Shown piece after piece: positions 1-4,585 of a DNA stretch of 14,384 nucleotides. The translations under genes and the position numbers were made by a program. Under the pieces are notes generated by a model. It saw nothing but the letters and a program-made list of their open reading frames with translations. It was not told the origin of the DNA and did not search any database. Location: the NCBI GenBank assembly GCA_947383685.1, contig CANDEE010000044.1, positions 1 through 14,384 on the forward strand, read 5' to 3'. This DNA is from an uncultured Pseudoflavonifractor sp. (lineage in GTDB: Bacteria; Bacillota; Clostridia; Oscillospirales; Oscillospiraceae). Every line of letters starts with the position of its first letter. Within the stretch, counting starts at the first letter, position 1.

Positions 1-656
1 CCCCAGACCGCCGCTCTCCCCCATTGGTGGCGACGGATATGATAGAGTCCCGCCGTGGTGGTAAGGAGAAACAGGCTCTCGGTCATGATACCGCCAAAGA
101 AAAAGGAAAAGGGAAACGTCCACAACAGCAGCAATGTCCGCCGGGCAGTCTTTCCCCCATACTCCTCCGAGGCCAGGCGGTACAGATACACGCTTCCCAA
201 AGCAAAACACAGGCCGCTCACCAGCATCCCCGCCACAGCAGTATTCGGAAGCGCCCAAGCCACCGCCCGGGTCAGCCACACATAAAGGGGGAAAAAAACC
301 AGAAACAGAGGATTCCCGTCCTCAAGATACCCCCCATAGCCCAACTCTACCAGGCGGATGTAGTGAGGCGCATCCCACCGCGTCCAGAGTTGAGGTAAAT
401 CAGCAAACCCCACTTCCGTTCCCGACAGCACACAGTAAAGGAGCAGGCTTCCCAAGGCCGCCGCCTGCCGAAACAACAGAGCTGCTAAAAATATTTTCCA
501 CAAGGTCTTTCTTCCTACCGTCTCTCCATTCCTGACCGGAAGATGATCAGAAAAGGGGTGCGGCAGAGCCGCTCCAGCTTGGGCTAACCAGCGGAGCACC
601 AATGCGCCAAAGGCCAGGACAAAGACTACCGTAGCCGCCAAATCCCACAAAATCAT
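1..656 (-). CDS. PIG-V-like membrane mannosyltransferase, partial (3' end cut by window)
   Basis: An open frame starts with ATG at 656 and is still open at base 1, giving 218 residues of the N-terminal part. A GGAGG lies about nine bases before the ATG. Hydrophobic segments are visible near residues 6-25, 55-77, 117-136, 140-160 and 173-200. Three stretches match my knowledge of the PIG-V / bacterial mannosyltransferase group of polyprenol-phosphate-dependent GT-C enzymes: WDAPHYIRLVELGY (94-107), FFPLYVWLTR (121-130) and PFSFFFGGIMTESLFLL (182-198), which holds the usual Glu-Ser-Leu-Phe. Such enzymes are integral membrane proteins that move a sugar from a lipid carrier to an outward-facing acceptor. 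The acceptor cannot be read from the sequence. The family is supported by these motifs; the exact sugar is not known. It is transcribed divergently from the gene at 815. Confidence 0.72.
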   Translation of the reverse strand, partial: MILWDLAATVVFVLAFGALVLRWLAQAGAALPHPFSDHLPVRNGETVGRKTLWKIFLAALLFRQAAALGSLLLYCVLSGTEVGFADLPQLWTRWDAPHYIRLVELGYGGYLEDGNPLFLVFFPLYVWLTRAVAWALPNTAVAGMLVSGLCFALGSVYLYRLASEEYGGKTARRTLLLLWTFPFSFFFGGIMTESLFLLTTTAGLYHIRRHQWGRAAVW

Positions 657-680
657 TATGGTAAACCTCCATTGCTTTAC

Positions 681-709
681 AGTATACCACTTGCATCGAA
701 ATTTCGCAA
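681..709 (-). promoter_or_regulatory. SigA-type promoter for the mannosyltransferase gene
   Basis: On the minus strand TTGCGA (709-704) and TATACT (686-681) are separated by 17 bases and lie 25 bases ahead of the ATG at 656. The -35 matches four of six consensus bases and the -10 five of six. Confidence 0.55.
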
Positions 710-738
710 ATTTTTCTCCGCTTTCCTCAGATCAAGTG

Positions 739-767
739 TTGACAAACCGGTATCAACCTGTTACAAT
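739..767 (+). promoter_or_regulatory. Strong SigA-type promoter for the 815 gene
   Basis: TTGACA (739-744) is a perfect -35 box, followed after exactly 17 bases by TACAAT (762-767). The ATG at 815 is 48 bases further on. The -10 box lies inside a GTTACAA direct repeat (760-766 and 770-776, spaced by ten bases), which might be a regulator site. Confidence 0.75.
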
Positions 768-814
768 TTGGTTACAACTTTTGAAATAAATTCGTAACAT
801 TTCTGGAGGAACTC

Positions 815-1111
815 ATGGCTGATAAGAAAACTGACATCCCTCTGATCTATAAAGGTCATCCCCTTCGCAGGAAGGACAATCTCATTTATTACGGCAGCAT
901 GGCCGATAAATACATCATTGCCCTGCAAATCCTTGCCACTCAAAAAGAAGGAGACATGGACGTAGCCAGCAAGGTTTCCGTCCAGCTTCAACTCACGGAC
1001 CCTGACCTTAAAAGCCGGGACCGGGTGGTGAAGAAAAGTGAAAAGTCCAATCTTTATGACGCTATGGACGTTGGCGCCATCTGGTTGGAGCGGGCTTTGG
1101 CCGGCAAGTAG
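815..1111 (+). CDS. Conserved hypothetical protein, 98 aa
   Basis: The ATG at 815 follows a GGAGGA (805-810) with good spacing and sits behind a near-consensus promoter, so this is a real and probably well expressed gene. The product is small, soluble and charged, with no signal peptide and no transmembrane segment. It begins with a basic stretch (MADKK), has a central segment, YYGSMADKYIIALQIL (about 25-40), and ends with an amphipathic region containing DAMDVGAIWLERAL. I do not recognise a domain with an assigned function. The next gene starts 53 bases after its stop with no terminator between, so it is probably co-transcribed with the secreted NlpC/P60 hydrolase. That hints at, but does not show, a link to the cell envelope. 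Confidence 0.8.
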   Translation: MADKKTDIPLIYKGHPLRRKDNLIYYGSMADKYIIALQILATQKEGDMDVASKVSVQLQLTDPDLKSRDRVVKKSEKSNLYDAMDVGAIWLERALAGK

Positions 1112-1164
1112 TTTCCCCTTCTATGTGTGCAAATGAACCGAGAGAGAAAGGAAGTCCGGGTCCT

Positions 1165-2067
1165 ATGTCTTTTTTCAATAAGCTGTTTCGGGGCGTCCTG
1201 ATGGGCTCCCTGCTCACTGTATTTTTTGCTGTGAGCGCCTCCGCCGCCAACCTGGGTATTGGTACTGTTACCGCTGATGCCCTTCGGCTTCGGGCTGAGG
1301 CTGCCTCTGATGCCGCTATCCTGGCTACCGCCAATAAAGACGATGTGGTCGTGGTTTTGGAGGAGGTAGACGATGCTTGGTTTCGGGTAGATTACAAGAC
1401 CATTGAGGGCTATATGTCCCGGGGCTTTGTAGAGTTGGCAGTCACTGCCGATGTAGATTTGGGTTATGGTCGGGTGATGACCAACGGCGCCACCCTTAAT
1501 GTCCGCTCCGGTCCCGGCACCGATTACGATCAGGTGACTACCCTTTACAGCGGCTCTGTGGTCTCCCTCATCGGCATGGACAACGGCTGGTATAAGGTTT
1601 CCTACGAGGAATATGAGGGCTACGTCTCCAGCGACTATATCGTTCCCTGCCTGGATACCACCGGATCCCGGGGCGACGGTGATATTGTGACTTCTCTGGG
1701 CCAGCAAGCTGTGGAATACGCTATGCAGTATCTGGGTGTCCCCTATGTCTGGGGTGGCAATGGTCCCAAGTGTTTTGACTGTTCCGGCCTCACCAAGTAT
1801 GTCTATGGGCATTTTGGTTACGCATTGAACCGCACCGCTTCCGCCCAGCTCGCTAACGGCGTATCTGTCTCCCGCAGTGAGCTTCAGCCCGGCGACCTGG
1901 TCTTTTTTGATAACGGCAAAGTAAGCACTCCTGTTTCTCATGTGGGCATTTATATCGGGAATAACCAGTTTATCCACGCCTCTACTAACAGCTATTGCGT
2001 AGAAATCAGCAATCTCTCCGGGCACTACCTTAATACATACGTCTACGCCCGGCGCATTTTTAACTGA
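1165..2067 (+). CDS. Secreted NlpC/P60 peptidoglycan endopeptidase with two SH3b domains
   Basis: The 300-residue product starts with a signal peptide: a short basic start, a hydrophobic stretch at 9-24 and a likely cut after VSASA (23-27). Two bacterial SH3 repeats follow, at about 32-92 and 100-162, the second with the standard NVRSGPGTDYD motif (112-122). They probably hold the enzyme on the wall. The C-terminal NlpC/P60 domain (about 178-300) has all expected residues: Cys206 in FDCSGLTKYVY, His259 in SHVGIYIG and His271 in FIHAST. Enzymes of this type cut the D-Glu-to-diamino-acid bond of wall peptides during growth, separation or sporulation. I chose ATG 1165 over an in-frame ATG at 1123 because AAAGGAAG lies just before it and it gives a cleaner signal peptide. 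ATG 1201 is a weaker alternative. Confidence 0.9.
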   Translation: MSFFNKLFRGVLMGSLLTVFFAVSASAANLGIGTVTADALRLRAEAASDAAILATANKDDVVVVLEEVDDAWFRVDYKTIEGYMSRGFVELAVTADVDLGYGRVMTNGATLNVRSGPGTDYDQVTTLYSGSVVSLIGMDNGWYKVSYEEYEGYVSSDYIVPCLDTTGSRGDGDIVTSLGQQAVEYAMQYLGVPYVWGGNGPKCFDCSGLTKYVYGHFGYALNRTASAQLANGVSVSRSELQPGDLVFFDNGKVSTPVSHVGIYIGNNQFIHASTNSYCVEISNLSGHYLNTYVYARRIFN

Positions 2068-2084
2068 AACTGAAAGCAAAAATT

Positions 2085-2117
2085 AACCGCCGTTCCCAAA
2101 CAGGAACGGCGGTTTTT
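2085..2117 (+). terminator. Rho-independent terminator after the NlpC/P60 gene
   Basis: A perfect 12-bp stem, AACCGCCGTTCC (2085-2096) pairing with 2103-2114, has a six-base loop and runs into a TTTTT tract (2113-2117). It lies 18 bases after the stop of the hydrolase gene. Confidence 0.9.
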
Positions 2118-2165
2118 AACTGAAAGCCCGTGCCTTAACTTTCTTTAAGGCACGGGCTTTCAGTT
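2118..2165 (-). terminator. Perfect 21-bp inverted repeat between convergent genes, probable terminator of the 2171-2587 gene
   Basis: Bases 2118-2138 are exactly repeated in inverse at 2145-2165 around a six-base loop (CTTTCT). The repeat starts five bases past the stop of the minus-strand gene. The arms contain T-rich ends (CTTTCAGTT on the minus strand) instead of a long separate T-tract, and a TTTTT precedes it on the plus strand. It probably ends minus-strand transcription and backs up the plus-strand terminator. Confidence 0.7.
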
Positions 2166-2170
2166 TTCGC

Positions 2171-2587
2171 TTATTCCTGAGGAGGCACATCCTCAGCCAG
2201 GGGCTCCACCGGGGCCTTGGGTGCATCCTTAGCTTCTTCGGCAGAGGCATCTTCTACCATAGGCGCTGCGGGAGCGGGAATCACCTCAGCATCTGAAATA
2301 CCACCCTCGGCCTTAATCTCCTCAATACGGTTCCGGTTCTCCTCAATGTTTACCTTGGCAGCGGTAATCTTCTCGCACAGAGCGGTATAAGCCGCCTCGG
2401 GAGCCATCCCCCGCTCCGCATAGTAGAGCTTGCCAATCTCGATGTACGCTTTCTTGATGGTATCTTCCTCGCTCACGTTGGCAAGGTTCAATTTGGCAAT
2501 CTCTCCGATCTGCTTGGATTTGCTTACGCCGGTCTGGGCCAAGTCTCTGGCCTTGTCCTTGATGCTGTCAAAATCAAAAAATGCCAT
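2171..2587 (-). CDS. Small coiled-coil protein with acidic Pro/Ala-rich tail, function unknown
   Basis: ATG 2587 is preceded by GGAGGG (2600-2595). The 138-residue product has no signal peptide. Residues 1-30 are amphipathic and basic (FDSIKDKARDLAQTGVSKSK). Residues 35-95 are predicted helix with a heptad-like pattern, including KKAYIEIGKLYYAERG and a segment ending NIEENRNRIEEIKAE. From about 97 on it is a disordered tail of Pro, Ala, Glu and Asp. This plan is common in Firmicutes proteins of unknown function whose N-terminal SK(S)KQIGEIAKL region resembles zinc-ribbon-associated proteins, but no zinc cysteines are present here: the only Cys is in the ALCEKI segment. I cannot assign a function. 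It stands alone, bounded by its own promoter and terminator. Confidence 0.8.
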   Translation of the reverse strand: MAFFDFDSIKDKARDLAQTGVSKSKQIGEIAKLNLANVSEEDTIKKAYIEIGKLYYAERGMAPEAAYTALCEKITAAKVNIEENRNRIEEIKAEGGISDAEVIPAPAAPMVEDASAEEAKDAPKAPVEPLAEDVPPQE

Positions 2588-2623
2588 AGGTCGTCCCTCC
2601 TGTTATTTTTGAATCCTGCCCTT

Positions 2624-2652
2624 ATTTTACCTTCTTTTTTTCCTATGCGCAA
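2624..2652 (-). promoter_or_regulatory. Possible SigA-type promoter for the 2171-2587 gene
   Basis: On the minus strand TTGCGC (2652-2647), 17 bases, then TAAAAT (2629-2624), 36 bases ahead of the ATG. The -10 is good (five of six) but the -35 matches only TTG. An overlapping TTGACT at 2657-2652 is a better -35 but is 22 bases away. Confidence 0.4.
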
Positions 2653-2698
2653 GTCAAATCCGACGAAATTAAAAATCTCTTCATACTTTTTCCAGGGC

Positions 2699-2725
2699 AC
2701 TTTCACTTCCTCCTTTCCATACAAT
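2699..2725 (+). promoter_or_regulatory. Candidate mother-cell sporulation promoter (SigK/SigE-like) for the Cys-rich gene
   Basis: CATACAAT (2718-2725) equals the -10 consensus of SigE (CATACAMT) and fits eight of nine positions of the SigK form (CATANNNTA). The dinucleotide AC, which is the SigK -35 core, is at 2699-2700, 17 bases before it. No ATA-type SigE -35 box is seen at the right place, so SigK fits better. The ATG of the Cys-rich gene is 54 bases downstream. Short motifs like these occur by chance, so this remains a candidate. Confidence 0.35.
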
Positions 2726-2730
2726 GGTTT

Positions 2731-2773
2731 GGGCGGGCTCCCTGCCCGCTCAATCACAAAAATGGGAGTGATT
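2731..2773 (+). promoter_or_regulatory. Two hairpins in the leader of the Cys-rich gene, the second enclosing the ribosome binding site
   Basis: GGGCGGGC (2731-2738) pairs with GCCCGCTC (2744-2751) over a five-base loop, with one G-U pair. Immediately after, AATCAC (2752-2757) pairs with GTGATT (2768-2773). The loop and right arm of the second hairpin hold GGGAGTG (2764-2770), the only ribosome-binding candidate for the ATG at 2779. Confidence 0.4.
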
Positions 2774-2778
2774 TTGTT

Positions 2779-3591
2779 ATGACCCCTGAGACCTATATGC
2801 GCCGCTATCATGGCTGCTGCGATGGCGACGACTCCGCCGTTCTGACTGAGGAGGAGCTTTTCCCCTCCTGTCCCTTGTCGGATTCCTGCGACTCCCAGTC
2901 CGAGACCGAGAATGCCCCTGCCTGCTGCTGCAAGGCATCTATGGTGGAAGCTCTGCGTCTGCTCTGCGACCCTGCTTTGGCCTCCCTGGTGGACTTTGAC
3001 GCATTCTTCTTCCTGACCGATGCCCTGGCTGTGGGCGGCACTCTCACCGTTCCCGGCGCTGGCCCCGACAATCTGGGCGGGCTGACTGCCTCCTTCCGGC
3101 GGTTTTCCCCCTGCAACTGCGACCTCATCGACGTGGACGGCACCGCCTATTTCACCACCCCCGGCACCACTACCGTGGCCCTGGACACGGTAGATCAGCT
3201 TTCCTTGTGCGCGGTAAAGGCAGTGGCTTTCGGTCTTACCGATTTGAACTGTCCCACCGAGTGTGACGACACCGCCTACCGCCGGGCCATACGGAACATC
3301 CGCCGGGCCATCCGGGCCGAGGGCGGAGACACCTCTGTCTGCGCTACCTGCGGCGGCAGCGGCGTCAGCGCCAACGAGGGCTGCAACTGCGATGCCTGCT
3401 GCTGTGACGCAGGCATCCTCACTGATCTGGCTACCCGAAATTTGAGCCGTTTGGCTACCCTGACGGTTGGTTCTCTAATTCTCCAGAACGTGACTGTGCT
3501 AGGCTCTGTTGGTTCTGTAGTGGTACTGGCCAACGAGGCCCAGGAGCGGATCTATTTTGTCTGCGCTTCACATGTAGAGGCGTTAGGCTGA
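2779..3591 (+). CDS. Cysteine-rich protein, candidate spore coat/exosporium component
   Basis: ATG 2779 follows GGGAGTG. The 270-residue product has 21 cysteines, clustered in HGCCDG (11-16), ACCCK (48-52), PCNC (111-114), CPTEC (158-162), CATCGG (188-193) and CNCDACCCD (202-210). The first 50 residues are acidic. Residues 53-105 contain a hydrophobic core (ALRLLCDPALASLVDFD), 118-150 look like beta-strands, 167-180 is very Arg-rich, and 226-262 is a run of hydrophobic beta-strands. There is no signal peptide and no transmembrane helix, so export is not expected. High cysteine content in a cytoplasmically made protein of a spore-former suggests a disulfide- or metal-cross-linked coat or exosporium layer, as known for CotY, CotZ and ExsY. 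I see only faint resemblance to CotZ, so the role is inference, helped by the upstream CATACAAT. Metal storage is an alternative. Confidence 0.75.
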   Translation: MTPETYMRRYHGCCDGDDSAVLTEEELFPSCPLSDSCDSQSETENAPACCCKASMVEALRLLCDPALASLVDFDAFFFLTDALAVGGTLTVPGAGPDNLGGLTASFRRFSPCNCDLIDVDGTAYFTTPGTTTVALDTVDQLSLCAVKAVAFGLTDLNCPTECDDTAYRRAIRNIRRAIRAEGGDTSVCATCGGSGVSANEGCNCDACCCDAGILTDLATRNLSRLATLTVGSLILQNVTVLGSVGSVVVLANEAQERIYFVCASHVEALG

Positions 3592-3625
3592 GCTTCATCT
3601 CAGACCTGCTCTTACAAATGAGAAC

Positions 3626-3659
3626 GAAAAAGAGCGGAGACGGCAAAGCCGTCCCCGCT
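3626..3659 (-). terminator. Terminator of the radical SAM gene and its operon
   Basis: AGCGGAGACGGC (3633-3644) pairs with GCCGTCCCCGCT (3648-3659), with one internal mismatch and an AAA loop. On the minus strand it is followed by CTCTTTTTCGTTCT, a U-rich tract. The stem overlaps the stop codon at 3660-3658. No T-tract follows on the plus strand, so termination of the Cys-rich gene is unclear. Confidence 0.75.
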
Positions 3660-4545
3660 ACATATCGAAAAAGGTAAGCTGTGTATCTCCATAGGGCTGC
3701 TTGGCGGCAGAAATAATGTGCCGCATCTCGTAGAGCAGTCCCCGTTCCCGGCACCGCTGGGAAAAGGCGGCCCAGAGCTCCTTTGCCCGAGGGCTGGTAC
3801 ACCAGTATCGATCTCCGTACTGTTTTTCGTACAGCTCTTTTTTACCGGGAAATTGTTGGACAAGCTGCCGGTAATAATGGGCCCGCTGACGGTCCCGGAG
3901 GGTCATGCCAAAAGCCGGATAGACGAACCTGGCTCCGGCCCCGGCAGCGGCATCCACCACAGCGAGGACATTTTCTATGCTGTCCTCCAAAAAAGGCAAT
4001 ACCGGCATCAGAACCACTCCGGCAAATATCCCATTCCGGGACAAGCCCTCCAAGGCCCGGAGCCGCTGGGTGGGACTGGGGGCTCCCGGCTCAATTTTTG
4101 CCGCCAGAGCATCGTTGGTAGTAGTTACTGTCAGCTTGCAAATGACCGGAGCCCGCCGCCCAATGTCGACGTACAAATCCCCATCCCGCAAAATGAGGTC
4201 TGACTTGGTGCAGACTGCCACCCCGCACTCGTAGGCGTGAATAAGCATAAGAGCTTTCCGGGTCAACTCCAGCTTCTTTTCAATGGGATTATAGGGGTCG
4301 GACATGGAACCCATGGCGATGAAAGCGGGGCGCACCTTTCGCCGCAGCTCATTACGGAGCAATTCTAAGGCGTTTTCCTTTTCCTTCACCCGGTCAAAAT
4401 CATCGTCCCGGTAGCACTCGCTGCGGCTGTCGCAATAGATACAGCCGTGAGAGCAGCCCCGGTAAAGGTTCATGGTGTGGTCTGTACCAAACCATTCGGT
4501 GGACTTGTTTCGGGTGAGAATGTGCTTTGCTGGGATGGTCTCCAA
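3658..4545 (-). CDS. SPL-family (COG1533-type) radical SAM protein
   Basis: The 295-residue product has the iron-sulfur motif CSHGCIYC (Cys31, Cys35, Cys38) after the typical lead MNLYRG, then a radical SAM barrel with AMGSMSDPYNPIEK, CKLTVTTT and GVVLMPVLPFL. This order is that of the family related to spore photoproduct lyase (SplB), whose members bind a 4Fe-4S cluster and S-adenosylmethionine. Most members, including this short one, have no known substrate, so DNA-repair activity should not be assumed. The start is TTG at 4545: GGGGGGAGAGGG lies directly before it, no ATG lies between it and the upstream in-frame stop, and the next ATG codon (residue 25) is only six residues before the first cluster cysteine. 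It lies 40 bases after the stop of the secreted repeat protein, on the same strand, and is probably the last gene of that transcript. Confidence 0.87.
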   Translation of the reverse strand: METIPAKHILTRNKSTEWFGTDHTMNLYRGCSHGCIYCDSRSECYRDDDFDRVKEKENALELLRNELRRKVRPAFIAMGSMSDPYNPIEKKLELTRKALMLIHAYECGVAVCTKSDLILRDGDLYVDIGRRAPVICKLTVTTTNDALAAKIEPGAPSPTQRLRALEGLSRNGIFAGVVLMPVLPFLEDSIENVLAVVDAAAGAGARFVYPAFGMTLRDRQRAHYYRQLVQQFPGKKELYEKQYGDRYWCTSPRAKELWAAFSQRCRERGLLYEMRHIISAAKQPYGDTQLTFFDM

Positions 4546-4585
4546 CCCTCTCCCCCCTTCCCGCTGTTTCCTTCCTCGTAAGGCG

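Noticed and set aside
121..300. Apparent frameshift in the mannosyltransferase gene near 160
   Set aside because: On recounting the C-runs at 154-158 and 310-315, the frame is continuous and the protein stays in register through the MTESLF motif.
24..535. Plus-strand frames opposite the left-end gene
   Set aside because: The minus-strand frame gives a clear membrane enzyme with PIG-V motifs and a good ribosome binding site; the plus frames are compositionally odd (Gln/Pro/Arg-rich).
2524..2811. A 95-codon minus-strand frame spanning the gap before the Cys-rich gene
   Set aside because: It overlaps the start of the 2171-2587 gene and the promoter and leader of the Cys-rich gene, with no family resemblance or ribosome binding site.
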